From contig JAGWJY010000008.1 in NCBI GenBank assembly GCA_028865545.1, positions 1-64,000 of the forward strand: a stretch of DNA of 64,000 nt, given 5' to 3'. This document shows positions 28,276 through 37,472 of the stretch, in pieces. The notes beneath the pieces are model-generated. The model searched no databases and was not told the origin of the DNA. It was given only the letters and a program-made list of their open reading frames with translations. Made by a program: the position numbers and the translations under genes. Numbering within the stretch: the first letter of the stretch is position 1; every line of letters begins with the position of its first letter. Source of the stretch: Alphaproteobacteria bacterium. Lineage in GTDB: Bacteria; Pseudomonadota; Alphaproteobacteria; Micropepsales; Micropepsaceae.

Positions 28276-29724
28276 TCAATGCCCTTTGATTTTTCCCGAA
28301 AGGATGTCCAAACGGTTGTGGATGCTGATGGCCAGCGGATCTGTCGGATCCGCCACAGATAGAGCCCTGTTCCAGAACAGGCGTGCGCGCTCCATGTGGC
28401 CTGCCTTCTGCTCCGCCAGTCCGACATAATAGAGGGCCTGCAGATTGGTAGGGTCGAGTTTCAGAACACCGCGCATGGTCCTGACATAATCCGCCGGCGT
28501 GTCGTCGCCCGGTACGGCAGCAGACTTCTGGATTTCCGCAAGAGACAGCTGCACGCCAATATCGCCAGGCTTGAGCTTGACGGCGTGGTCGATCGCCGCG
28601 CGCGCTTTGTCGTGCTCGCCAAGTACGTTGTAGGCATGCGCCAGACGTTGCCAACCAGCCACATCACCGGGGTTCTTCGCCATGCGATCCGCAAGCTTCG
28701 ATACCATGGCGTGGATCATGGTGTCCTGATCATCCGTCGTCGACGTCGGCGCGGCGTCAGCACGCGCTTGGCTGTCCTTGACCGCAAGCGGGGTGGTGTT
28801 CAGGTGCATGGCATTGGTCATTGCAGTGACCGCCACATTCAGCGTCTTCGGTGACGGCGGGCTCGGGGGGACTGATGCCGGATCGAAACCACCTTCCTTT
28901 GAGAAAGACGAAATATTCTCGCGTACCATCGGCAACCATGGCGCATCCGGAGGAGCGTCTTTTTCGAGATCGCGCCAGATCGCGACCGCCTGCTTCAGAT
29001 TCCCGATCTGCGATTCAGCCAGACCGATGTAAAACCGCGCGCGGTTGTCGTGTGGATCGAGCGCCAGCGCATTGCTGAACGCCATCAAGGCCTCCGGCAC
29101 AATTGCGCCGCCATTTGCCATAGCGACGGATTCCCCGAACTCGGACCAAGTGGCTGAGTCATTGGCACCGAGAGCAACCGCCTGACGGTCAGCGTCGGCG
29201 GCCTGATCGTAGTCGCGGGAATTGAAATACATCTCCGCTAGGCGCTTGTAACCAGACGCGCTTGGACTGTCCTTCAACAGGTCGGCCAGCTTTTCCGCCG
29301 TCGCGGCGACGACAAATTCTGGGTCATGTTTAAGACGCCAAGCATAGGGCTTTCCTGGTAGATTCGGAGAACCTAGCGCGCCATACACTGCGACTGAACC
29401 GAGGGGCAAAATAAGAGCGATTGCCATAATTGCTGCGATGCGGGCGTGGCGGCTGTCCAATCGCACAGGTTTGACCGGCGCTTTGAGCTCAGCGTCTTCG
29501 GCTGCCAGCATGCGCCGGTGCACTTCTGCCCGCGCAGCAACAGCCTCGGTTTCGGTCAATAGACCGCGTTCGATCTCCTGCTCGATCTCTGCCAACTGAT
29601 TGCGGTAAACAACGATGTCATAATCAACGCGCGGTGGCGCCTCCTCCGACTGCCTTTTCAAGAGCGGCAGAAGGAGTATCATTAGGACGGCAAGCATCAA
29701 CACCGCGAAAATCAGCCACAACAT
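28276..29724 (-). CDS. ccmI: CcmI, full length (copy 2)
   Basis: A 482-residue cytochrome c maturation chaperone. The first helix is MLWLIFAVLMLAVLMILLLP, and a second is near residue 100 (ARIAAIMAIALILPLG). TPR units follow (ASGYKRLAEMYFNSRDYDQAA and, further on, AGWQRLAHAYNVLGEHDKAR). The C-terminal ~190 residues, absent in copy 1, contain a further TPR block that in this family holds the C-terminal helix of apocytochrome. The ATG follows the ccmH copy 2 stop with a one-base gap. It is the last gene of the minus-strand set. Confidence 0.93.
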   Translation of the reverse strand: MLWLIFAVLMLAVLMILLLPLLKRQSEEAPPRVDYDIVVYRNQLAEIEQEIERGLLTETEAVAARAEVHRRMLAAEDAELKAPVKPVRLDSRHARIAAIMAIALILPLGSVAVYGALGSPNLPGKPYAWRLKHDPEFVVAATAEKLADLLKDSPSASGYKRLAEMYFNSRDYDQAADADRQAVALGANDSATWSEFGESVAMANGGAIVPEALMAFSNALALDPHDNRARFYIGLAESQIGNLKQAVAIWRDLEKDAPPDAPWLPMVRENISSFSKEGGFDPASVPPSPPSPKTLNVAVTAMTNAMHLNTTPLAVKDSQARADAAPTSTTDDQDTMIHAMVSKLADRMAKNPGDVAGWQRLAHAYNVLGEHDKARAAIDHAVKLKPGDIGVQLSLAEIQKSAAVPGDDTPADYVRTMRGVLKLDPTNLQALYYVGLAEQKAGHMERARLFWNRALSVADPTDPLAISIHNRLDILSGKIKGH

Positions 29725-29725
29725 C

Positions 29726-30232
29726 TTACGTCCCTTTAGTTTCGCCGTCGGTGTTGCCGATCAAAGCGGCAAGACGCCGGGTTTCTTCGTCCGAAAGTTC
29801 TGCCGGCCCTACCGATTGCGTGGAGCGTCTATAATAAACCGCGGCAATGCCTGCCCCGCTCAGCAACAAGACCAGGGGGCCAAACCACAGAAGATACGTT
29901 TCCGCATCGAATGGCGGCTTCAGCAGGACATAGTTGCCATAGCGGGCCACGATGTACTGCTTGACCTGCTGGTCCGTGTCGCCTGCAACGATTCGCTTGC
30001 GCACGAGCAGTCGCAGGTCATGCGCCAAATCCGCATCGGAATCATCTATGGATTCGTTCTGGCAGACGAGACAGCGCAGTTGCTTATCGATGACACGGGC
30101 ACGAGCTTCGAGCTTGGGATTGGTCAGCATCTCGTCTGGCCGTATCGCCCAAGCTGCACCGGCCGTACCCCACAGGGTTGCCAACAAAGCCATGTTCGCC
30201 AGAATTGCCGAGATTCGTTTGCGGTATCTCAC
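29726..30232 (-). CDS. ccmH: CcmH, cytochrome c maturation thiol oxidoreductase (copy 2)
   Basis: A 168-residue paralogue of the protein at 26764-27267. It keeps the LRCLVCQNESI motif and the C-terminal membrane anchor. GTG at 30232 overlaps the ccmFG copy 2 stop by four bases, exactly as in copy 1. Substitutions are spread over the protein, so both copies appear to be under selection. It is a candidate for handling the multiheme cytochromes encoded upstream on this strand. Confidence 0.94.
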   Translation of the reverse strand: MRYRKRISAILANMALLATLWGTAGAAWAIRPDEMLTNPKLEARARVIDKQLRCLVCQNESIDDSDADLAHDLRLLVRKRIVAGDTDQQVKQYIVARYGNYVLLKPPFDAETYLLWFGPLVLLLSGAGIAAVYYRRSTQSVGPAELSDEETRRLAALIGNTDGETKGT

Positions 30233-32829
30233 TTGCCCAATTTCTCCGCCAAGGGAATCAACTGGTTCTTGATGATGTCCGGCGTCAACGGCCCCGTCTG
30301 CTTGAAGCGGATTACCCCGTTCTTGTCGATCAGATAGGACTCCGGCACACCATAGACCCCAAAATTGAGTCCGGTCTGGCCGTGTGCATCTACGGCAACC
30401 GTCTTATAGGGGTCGCCCTGCTCCGCCAGCCAAGCTTTGGCGTCTTCCGCTCGGTCTTTGTAATTGATGCCAACCAGCACAATACCGGCCTTGGCGACCT
30501 CCGACAGATAGGGATGCTCCTCGCGGCACGGCACACACCATGAAGCAAAGAAATTGACCAACGTGACCTTGCCGCGCAGATCAGCGGTCTTGAAGCCGGG
30601 TTGCCCCGCCAGCAGCGGCGGCAAGTTGAATTGCGGCGCCGACTTGTTGACCATGACCGACGGGATCAGGTTCGGCGTATCACCTTCGGCGATCAGATGT
30701 ATCCGCCAGATGAAGAAGCCGGCCAAAACGGCGAAGGCCAGAAGCGGCACGAGATAGGTCCAACCGCGCGAAGCCGCCCGCCGATCAGGTACTGCGGTGC
30801 GGGGTACTTCCGATTTCATTGCGGTCGCGGCGGCGAGTTTCATCGCGGGCGCAGAGATCTTCGCGCCAAGTCTGCGCAACGGCGCACCAACGCGGTGATG
30901 GCGATCCGTCAGGGAAACAAGGCCACCTAACACCAGCATGATTGCACCAAGGAATAGCCAAGGCACCAACGGATTGTGAAAAATGTGAACGACGTACCCG
31001 CCACTGCCGTTGGGATCACCGAGAACCAGGTAAAGATCGCTGACGAAGTTCGTGTGGATTGCGACAGTCGACAGAGGCTGTTGCGGGTTCTCATACATCC
31101 GCCGCTCCGGCGTCAGATCGGTCACATAGCGGCCGTCCCTGGTGACGACAAAGCTCGCGCGCGTCGCCACGTAATTCGGCCCCTTGAGATTGTCTTCCAC
31201 GTCGATGAACCTGACGGTGTAGCCGGCGATCGCGGCAGTGTCTCCGGGGCGCATAACGTTGAGATATTCAGTCTTCCAAGCTTGCGACCCGGTAATCCCA
31301 AGTAGCATGATCGCCAATCCCATATGGCTGATGGTCATGCCATAGGTGGACCGTGGCAGATGGCGAGCCCGGTGCAGCGCATCGCCGAGCGAGCGCTTGA
31401 ACAGGCCTATCCTGCCTGCCCATTCCGAGAGGCTACCAAAGAATAACCACGCCGCCAATCCAAACCCGAGCGACGCCCACAGAGATCGCGAGGATACACC
31501 CGCGCCGATCCATACTCCGATGACGGCAACGACGGTCACGACAAACGTGAACTTCATTCGTGACAAGGCCGTCTTCAGATCACCGCGTTTCCACGATAGG
31601 AAGGGGCCGACAGCCATGAGCACGATCAACGGCACCATGAGCGGCACCATCACGATGTTGAAGTATGGCGGGCCGACAGAAACTTTGCCCAAGTTTAGGG
31701 CATCCGCGAACAGCGGGTACAGTGTGCCGAGCAGAACCGTGCCGGCGGCGGTGCTCAGAACGACATTATTAAACAGAAGCCCGCCTTCACGCGAGACCGG
31801 CGTAAATAATCCGCCCCCCTTGAGCGACGGGGCACGAAAAGCGAATAGCGCCAGCGAACTGCCAGTGACTACGGCCAGAAGGGTTAGGATGAAGATGCCG
31901 CGGGCTGGATCGCTGGCGAAACTGTGCACCGAGGTGAGAACACCAGAACGCACCAAAAACGTCCCTAGCAACGACAGCGAAAAGGTAATGATCGCCAGGA
32001 AGATCGTCCACGACTTCATGGTGTCGCGCTTTTCCGCAACGATGGACGAATGCAGCAATGCCGTGCCGGCGAGCCACGGCATCAACGAAGCATTCTCGAC
32101 AGGATCCCAGGCCCAATAACCGCCCCAACCGAGCGTGTAGTACGACCACCACATTCCCATGGCGACGCCAAGCGTCAGCGCGCACCAAGCAACCAGCGTC
32201 CAAGGCCGCACCCAGCGCGCCCAGGCCGCGTCGACCCGGCCTTCGATCAACGCCGCGATGGCAAAGGAGAACGCCATCGAGAAGCCGACATAACCGAGAT
32301 AGAGAAACGGCGGATGAAATGCGAGGCCTGGGTCCTGCAGCAGCGGGTTGAGACCGTTACCGTTCAGCGGTGCCGGATCTACACGTACGAAAGGATTGGA
32401 CGTAAGCAGGATGTACAGCAGGAAGCCGACAGCAATCATCCCCTGAACCGCCAGCGCGCGCGCGCGCAGCCCCGGCGGCAGGTCGCGCCCGAACACAGAC
32501 ACGGCTAAACCATAAAGTACCAAGATCAAGGTCCACAGCATCATGGACCCTTCATGGCTCCCCCACACCCCGGTGATCTTGTAGAGCAGCGGCTTGTCGG
32601 TGTGACTGTTCAGAACGACGTTCAGGACGGAGAAATCGCTCGTGATGTGAGCCCACATCAGCGCGCCGAAGGCGACAGCGACCAGGCAGAAGCTCGCGAA
32701 TGCCGACGGCCGGTCCAGACTCATCCATGTCGAGTCACCGCGCGCCGCTCCCAGGAGCGGGACAGTCGCCTGAACGACCGACACAAAGAGTGCAAGAATC
32801 AGGGCAAAAAGACCGACTTCGGCAATCAT
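30229..32829 (-). CDS. ccmF: CcmF-CcmG fusion (copy 2)
   Basis: 866 residues with the same architecture as copy 1: a polytopic CcmF part with WWD motif GGYWAWDPVENASL, a ~45-residue cytoplasmic linker that is longer than in copy 1, a membrane anchor (GWTYLVPLLAFAVLAGFFI) and a thioredoxin domain with WCVPCREEH. It starts at ATG 32829 (MIAEVGLFALIL). It lies 267 bp downstream of the mtrB-type gene on the same strand, behind a hairpin at 33019-33060. The CcmF/G set may be transcribed partly from the electron-conduit operon and could specialise in its cytochromes (inference). Confidence 0.93.
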   Translation of the reverse strand: MIAEVGLFALILALFVSVVQATVPLLGAARGDSTWMSLDRPSAFASFCLVAVAFGALMWAHITSDFSVLNVVLNSHTDKPLLYKITGVWGSHEGSMMLWTLILVLYGLAVSVFGRDLPPGLRARALAVQGMIAVGFLLYILLTSNPFVRVDPAPLNGNGLNPLLQDPGLAFHPPFLYLGYVGFSMAFSFAIAALIEGRVDAAWARWVRPWTLVAWCALTLGVAMGMWWSYYTLGWGGYWAWDPVENASLMPWLAGTALLHSSIVAEKRDTMKSWTIFLAIITFSLSLLGTFLVRSGVLTSVHSFASDPARGIFILTLLAVVTGSSLALFAFRAPSLKGGGLFTPVSREGGLLFNNVVLSTAAGTVLLGTLYPLFADALNLGKVSVGPPYFNIVMVPLMVPLIVLMAVGPFLSWKRGDLKTALSRMKFTFVVTVVAVIGVWIGAGVSSRSLWASLGFGLAAWLFFGSLSEWAGRIGLFKRSLGDALHRARHLPRSTYGMTISHMGLAIMLLGITGSQAWKTEYLNVMRPGDTAAIAGYTVRFIDVEDNLKGPNYVATRASFVVTRDGRYVTDLTPERRMYENPQQPLSTVAIHTNFVSDLYLVLGDPNGSGGYVVHIFHNPLVPWLFLGAIMLVLGGLVSLTDRHHRVGAPLRRLGAKISAPAMKLAAATAMKSEVPRTAVPDRRAASRGWTYLVPLLAFAVLAGFFIWRIHLIAEGDTPNLIPSVMVNKSAPQFNLPPLLAGQPGFKTADLRGKVTLVNFFASWCVPCREEHPYLSEVAKAGIVLVGINYKDRAEDAKAWLAEQGDPYKTVAVDAHGQTGLNFGVYGVPESYLIDKNGVIRFKQTGPLTPDIIKNQLIPLAEKLGK

Positions 32830-33018
32830 CCGTTCATATCCACGATAGTCCCATCAGGCATGGGAGATCCTACGGCGCTGATCTTTTGCCTAAGCCAGTC
32901 GGCCACGAAATGCGTAATAGTGCGTACGCTGCATCGCCCGACGCCCGGAGCGTATCACCTTGTTCAGACAAGAATTTTTGTCAGCTGCCGAACTGATAAA
33001 AGTGCAGGCAAAACGACC

Positions 33019-33060
33019 GACACCGACGATCGCGCTTTGTGTTGCGCAATCGCCGGTGCC
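33019..33060 (-). terminator. Terminator-like hairpin between the electron-conduit operon and ccm copy 2
   Basis: On the minus strand two 17-base arms pair with only three G-T wobbles around an 8-base loop, 37 bases after the MtrB stop. The following T-tract is short (CGTTTTGCC), so it may attenuate rather than fully stop transcription into ccmFG. The rest of 32830-33018 contains no gene and may hold a ccm promoter. Confidence 0.6.
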
Positions 33061-33096
33061 GAATTACCCCCAGAGCAAACGCCCCCGGGTGGAAGG

Positions 33097-35463
33097 TCAC
33101 AACTTCAAGGTCATGGCGGCCATGAAGGTGCTGACATCGTACTTGGCCGGCACATCGCCCGTCAGCACCTGGCCCACGGAAGCTCCAACCAATGCCCAGT
33201 CGTTCATGTCCAAGCTGGTGAACTGGTAGCTGAAATAGAAGGAGGTGTTAGCCGAGTAGTCGTAGGTGGCGTGCACCTTAACCTGATGATTTCCTGACGC
33301 CGTGGTGAGCAGCGGGTCGCCGCCATAGGTCTGCCCCGCTTCGCCGCTGGTCCATGAGCCGCTCTGAGCGAAGGCCTGGTCACCATAGGAGTAGATGTAA
33401 TCCGCACCGAACTTCAGCTTGTCGTTCGCCCGCCACGTGCCACCGATGCCGGCGGTGTTGATGTCGTAGGTGGACGCCTCGCTGTAATAGGTGCCGGGCG
33501 CCGTTGTACTGGTACCGTCGTTCAGCGCCCGCATGGCACGATAGGTTCGTAAGAAAGTGTAGTAAGCGTGCACTTCCTCATCCGGGCTAACTTGATACGA
33601 CATGTCCGGTCCGGCCTGCACGCTGTAGTCGTGATTGATCCCAAGGCTAGGGTTCACCACGCCACTATAGGTAGCCTGTGGGCTGTGATACTGATCATTG
33701 CTGTATTTGCCGAAGAAGCTAACAGACGTCTTCTGGCCGATCATACCGGACACCATGCCGGTGACAGCATCCTCGGTACGCGCGGCCTCATAGAAGGGAA
33801 TCTGCTGGCACCCGAGGCTGTCGAGCGTGCTACCGCAGTCGGATGCGATCTGAACGAGCCATAGACTGTAGTCCGGGGTCGACGCTGTGCGATCGGAATG
33901 GACATAACCCAGCGAGCCGGTGATGCCGTTCGGCAGGGTTGAGTTGACCTTCACCGACTCCGCGTTTTCCTGCGTGTCGTGCGTGATCGCATTGCCGCGA
34001 TGCTCATTACGATAGGTGTAACCGACGGTTACCCTTGTGGACTCAAGGACGTGATAGCCTGCGGTGAGTTCTACTTCCTGCTTAGTCCAGGATTCCGGCA
34101 CAGCTTCACGATATTTGAACGATGTCGTGTCGGTCGGATCTCCGTATATCCACATTGCCTTCGTCTGCGGATCGCGCACATCGATCTTGTAGCTCGCTCG
34201 CACGTCCAATTTTGGGAGTGGTCTTGAACTCACAGCGACATTGCTGAAGAAGGTCTGCACCATGCCGTCCAGCGACCCAGGGTTCGAGGCAAGTTGCACA
34301 GCCAGCGCAGGGTTGCTGACGGCGTAGCCCATTTGCGTCGCCGCCGGGAATGGATCGTTCTGCAACTGGACACCGTATACCATGGTCCCGTACAGCCTGG
34401 TTGTCGGGCTTAGATTGTATCCGATTTCGCCAGTGACCGTGTGAGCCTGATTGCTCGGTGGCAATGCGTAGACGCCGGACTGCTGATAGCTTGTATAGTT
34501 ATGCGTAACGGGGTCCTGAATCGCCGTGAAGTTCCAGCCCTCAAAGGCGTAGCCGCCTTTGTTATGGTCAATGAAATTGGAGTATTCGTAGGAGATCGAA
34601 GCTTGTAAGTCCGGCGTGGAATAGGCTGCCGACACGACATAGTTATCGGTGTCGTAGTCGATCGGCATCGGAAAGGTGACCATTCCGGTATTGCTGCCGC
34701 CAGTCGTCATTGACTGTTCGAGCGAACCTTCCTTATGTTCGCGGCTGGCCGAGGCGCTGAGCTTCCAGAAACCGAGATCATAGCTGCCGCTCACGGTGCC
34801 TTTGTCCCGACGAGTGCCGATCTGATAGGTCAGTTCAGTGGCCGGGCCATAGTCACCGACATGTGTGCCGGAGGATGACGTGATCCCACTCCGCGTCCTG
34901 TAGCTGCCATAAAAGCTCGTCGAGGTTGGCGAGTTGTTGAGATAGGCGCCGTTGGCAGCGAGTGCCGCCGAATAGCCTGGCGCGAGGTTGCCTTCCTTGT
35001 CGAGGATTGTCGTGAAGTTGTCCGTCGCTGCGTACGTCATGGCATCATAAGACGCGGAGACGCTCCACTTGCCCTGTTCGCCGGTCTTTATATCGATCGA
35101 CGCTTCGGGCGCAAATTTGCCGAAGCCGATATTCACGTTGTCGCCGGTGAATGTGAAGTAGTGCGTCCCACCGCTATCCCACGCGTCACGGGTCCCAAGA
35201 TTCCAGCTGCCAAGCACCCCGATGCCCGAGTTTGGCATGCCGTTGTACCGGCCAAAGGCGGCGGAGGGGTCCGACACCCCTCCTACTCCGATAGTGACTT
35301 CACCGATAGACGACGACGGGTTCTGTACTACGGTAGCTTGAGGCGTCGCCGGCGCGTCGGAGACATCGAAAGCATTACTGTCCTGGGCTTGTGCGGTCAC
35401 CGTCAGCGGCAGCAGGCAGGCACTTGCGAGGGCCGCAGCTCTCAGCGTTTGGATCGTGTTCAT
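33097..35463 (-). CDS. mtrB: MtrB/PioB-family outer-membrane beta-barrel (decaheme-associated)
   Basis: A 788-residue outer-membrane protein with a signal peptide (cleavage near TVTAQAQ). The long series of amphipathic beta-strands has Tyr/Ser/Thr-rich turns, such as GTVSGSYDLGFWKLSASASREH and FGADYIYSYGDQAF, and it ends in VSTFMAAMTLKL. MtrB/PioB/DmsF barrels insert a decaheme MtrA-type cytochrome through the outer membrane so electrons can cross. The gene sits 12 bp after the decaheme cytochrome gene, which supports the assignment. The N-terminal CXXC motif of Shewanella MtrB is not seen. No surface cytochrome of MtrC/OmcA type is encoded next to it. Confidence 0.88.
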   Translation of the reverse strand: MNTIQTLRAAALASACLLPLTVTAQAQDSNAFDVSDAPATPQATVVQNPSSSIGEVTIGVGGVSDPSAAFGRYNGMPNSGIGVLGSWNLGTRDAWDSGGTHYFTFTGDNVNIGFGKFAPEASIDIKTGEQGKWSVSASYDAMTYAATDNFTTILDKEGNLAPGYSAALAANGAYLNNSPTSTSFYGSYRTRSGITSSSGTHVGDYGPATELTYQIGTRRDKGTVSGSYDLGFWKLSASASREHKEGSLEQSMTTGGSNTGMVTFPMPIDYDTDNYVVSAAYSTPDLQASISYEYSNFIDHNKGGYAFEGWNFTAIQDPVTHNYTSYQQSGVYALPPSNQAHTVTGEIGYNLSPTTRLYGTMVYGVQLQNDPFPAATQMGYAVSNPALAVQLASNPGSLDGMVQTFFSNVAVSSRPLPKLDVRASYKIDVRDPQTKAMWIYGDPTDTTSFKYREAVPESWTKQEVELTAGYHVLESTRVTVGYTYRNEHRGNAITHDTQENAESVKVNSTLPNGITGSLGYVHSDRTASTPDYSLWLVQIASDCGSTLDSLGCQQIPFYEAARTEDAVTGMVSGMIGQKTSVSFFGKYSNDQYHSPQATYSGVVNPSLGINHDYSVQAGPDMSYQVSPDEEVHAYYTFLRTYRAMRALNDGTSTTAPGTYYSEASTYDINTAGIGGTWRANDKLKFGADYIYSYGDQAFAQSGSWTSGEAGQTYGGDPLLTTASGNHQVKVHATYDYSANTSFYFSYQFTSLDMNDWALVGASVGQVLTGDVPAKYDVSTFMAAMTLKL

Positions 35464-35475
35464 GCGACACCTATT

Positions 35476-36486
35476 TTAGCGGAAGAAGGTTGAGCCGCTG
35501 GGGCTATCCGAACCGTGGATCTGCGAGTGGCAGTTCAAGCAGCTGCGATCGCCGTAGAGATAGAGGCTCCCGCTGTGTGCTGCGACTGACTGCTTCGACA
35601 CGCCGACACCACCCATGTCATTCGTCGCCGCATGGCAATCGAGGCAAAGGAACGGCACCTTTTCCTTCAGCAGGCGCGGATTCACCGAGCCGTGCGGATT
35701 GTGGCAGTTGGTGCAGTCCTCACGAACCGGCTGGTGTTCCCATAGCATTGGGCCGCGCTTGTCCGCATGGCAGCTATAGCAAAGGTCCGTCACGCGAGCT
35801 TTCTTCAGAAGATCGCGGTTCGGTGACCCGTGCGGATTGTGGCAATCCGAGCACGCCACTTTACCCTCGCGGATCGGATGATGAGAGAACTGCAACGTAA
35901 GCGCCCGCTGTTCCGCATGGCAGGAGAAGCATTTCTCGGGCTGTGTTGCCTTGACCAGGATTGGATCCTTTTTGACGTGGATCGTGTGGCAGCTCGTGCA
36001 CGCCAGATTGTTATCCTGATGTTGGCTCCCGGCCCAATCCATTCGTAAGCCGTTCTGATGGCAACTGAGGCAGACCTCGTTGCGCGAAGATACTGGAGAT
36101 GCATTAGGACCATTGAAGACGACGGCAGGTTCTGTCTTTTTCTGACCTGGGGCGGGAGCGCTCTCGACATGCGCCTCGCTGGGACCATGGCAGGATTCGC
36201 ATTCGTGCTGACCAAACGGTGACCGAGGGTCGCCTTTAGTGCCGTGTGGCGTTTGGAGAACATCCGTTATGGGCGATTGATCGTGACACTTCATGCAAGT
36301 TGCGGCACCACGTGCGCTGTACAACGCACCGTTGGAGTCAGTGCTGGCAGGCGCCGCCGCAGCGGTCGCCTGTGGCGCCGCTGCCTGCGTCGCATCTGCT
36401 GCCGACGCTGGCTGTGCCGTGCCAAATATCAGGGCACAAAGCAAAACCAAGACGCCAAGGCCACTTAGGTGATTTATTTTTGTCAT
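35476..36486 (-). CDS. mtrA: MtrA/DmsE-family periplasmic decaheme cytochrome c
   Basis: 336 residues, close to Shewanella MtrA (333) and far from the longer PioA. A signal peptide is present (cleavage near QPASAA). Exactly ten CXXCH heme sites start at about residues 64, 96, 139, 163, 186, 212, 236, 258, 281 and 316. Regularly spaced distal His occur, and CHNPHGS appears twice, which is typical of the family. It carries electrons along a heme wire inside the barrel encoded next. ATG 36486 with AGGGG upstream is chosen; an in-frame start 26 codons earlier would overlap the preceding gene and put the signal peptide inside the protein. Confidence 0.95.
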   Translation of the reverse strand: MTKINHLSGLGVLVLLCALIFGTAQPASAADATQAAAPQATAAAAPASTDSNGALYSARGAATCMKCHDQSPITDVLQTPHGTKGDPRSPFGQHECESCHGPSEAHVESAPAPGQKKTEPAVVFNGPNASPVSSRNEVCLSCHQNGLRMDWAGSQHQDNNLACTSCHTIHVKKDPILVKATQPEKCFSCHAEQRALTLQFSHHPIREGKVACSDCHNPHGSPNRDLLKKARVTDLCYSCHADKRGPMLWEHQPVREDCTNCHNPHGSVNPRLLKEKVPFLCLDCHAATNDMGGVGVSKQSVAAHSGSLYLYGDRSCLNCHSQIHGSDSPSGSTFFR

Positions 36487-36523
36487 CTGCTTATCCCCTG
36501 CTCTATCGGGGCCCCCTGGGCGA

Positions 36524-37462
36524 TTATTTCTTTTCCACGACGAAATCGGCGTTGCCCTGATCAAGAATCAGAGAGCGTTCGAAGGACACGTAGTGGAACC
36601 GTTTGGCGGTATGGCCCGCGTGTATCGCGAAGGCGACCGTGTACCGCTTGCCCGCCACGAGAGGCACAAAGCCAACGCCCGCGTCGAGCTTGCGCGACAG
36701 AGTCACCGACCATACGCCATCCTTGTAAGTGGCTTCAGCGGTGACGGCCGTCGGCTTTGTAGCCGCGAGCTTGTCGAAGATGACGCCGTTTTCCGCAGTT
36801 GCGGGAGAGCCCGGATTTAGGCGGGCCTGCCAGTATTCAAGCGAGTAGCCGTCAGCCTTAAGCTTCGCCAATGCATCTGCCGGCACCAACGCATCACCAC
36901 CGCCTTGACGCGTCAGATGGGCGCGAGTTTTTGGAAGATACATTGTGCGGTCGGAATTCCCGGCGCTTGGCATTCCAGCGGAATCATCATGGCATGCGCC
37001 CCAGCAACCGGCCCGGTTGGCCTCGGGAACCCCACCGCCATCCAACATCATGGTGACCTTGGTGTCGTAGGCGCTATCCATCTTCGAATTGGGCTGGCTC
37101 CCTTCGGAGAATTCGAGGTGGACATACATGTTTTGTGCATCGTGCTCGAACTGCACCTTTGCGTCGATCGAACCAGGTTTGCCAGGGATCGGGGCCGCTT
37201 CGTTCTTCTTGCCCGAGACCAGCAGCGCACCCATGTTCTTTTCGTCGCCGATATGACAGGCCGCGCAGTCCTTGCCGGCGCGGAATTTCTCCGCGCCGGG
37301 ATGGTCCGTCAGCACCCATTCCCAAGACGACTGTCCAGGATAAAAGAGCTGAACGTCCTTTGCCGGAACGCCCGACCAATTCGGTGCGGCCATCGCGGCC
37401 GAAAAGCTCATGGCACCTGCGATACCCAGCGCCGCGGTCATCGTTTTTGTAGAGAGTTTCAT
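36524..37462 (-). CDS. Periplasmic heme protein with ethylbenzene-dehydrogenase/cytochrome c-552-type domain
   Basis: 312 residues with a signal peptide (cleavage near SAAMA-APN). A c-type heme site CAACH is at residue 66. A second, CX3CH-type site, C153-W-G-A-C157-H158, is followed by DD. The remainder resembles the beta-sandwich heme-binding domain of ethylbenzene dehydrogenase gamma and related DMSO-reductase-family subunits, as in YVHLEFSEG and KRYTVAFAIHAGHTAKRFHYVSFERSL. It probably relays electrons in the periplasm between the NapC-type protein (10 bp upstream) and the decaheme cytochrome. Its exact heme count, two c-type with or without b-type, is not settled. GAGGACAAG precedes the ATG. 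Confidence 0.8.
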   Translation of the reverse strand: MKLSTKTMTAALGIAGAMSFSAAMAAPNWSGVPAKDVQLFYPGQSSWEWVLTDHPGAEKFRAGKDCAACHIGDEKNMGALLVSGKKNEAAPIPGKPGSIDAKVQFEHDAQNMYVHLEFSEGSQPNSKMDSAYDTKVTMMLDGGGVPEANRAGCWGACHDDSAGMPSAGNSDRTMYLPKTRAHLTRQGGGDALVPADALAKLKADGYSLEYWQARLNPGSPATAENGVIFDKLAATKPTAVTAEATYKDGVWSVTLSRKLDAGVGFVPLVAGKRYTVAFAIHAGHTAKRFHYVSFERSLILDQGNADFVVEKK

Positions 37463-37472
37463 CGTCTTGTCC

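Larger units (their letters stand above)
24182..32829. repeat. Inverted duplication of a ccmFG-ccmH-ccmI cassette
   Basis: The plus-strand set (24182-28145) and the minus-strand set (28276-32829) encode the same three products in the same order, with the same overlaps, facing each other across 130 bases. Proteins are roughly 70-75% identical by eye and the DNA has clearly diverged, so the duplication is old. The plus copy has lost the C-terminal part of ccmI. The 130-bp centre (28146-28275) holds nothing recognised. Confidence 0.88.

Noticed and set aside
32959-32972. CTTGTTCAGACAAG palindrome upstream of ccmFG copy 2 as a FadR-type operator
   Set aside because: It contains the TTGTCTGA octamer, but the spacing between half sites differs from the FadR pattern and ccm genes are not an arabinose function; treated as likely chance.
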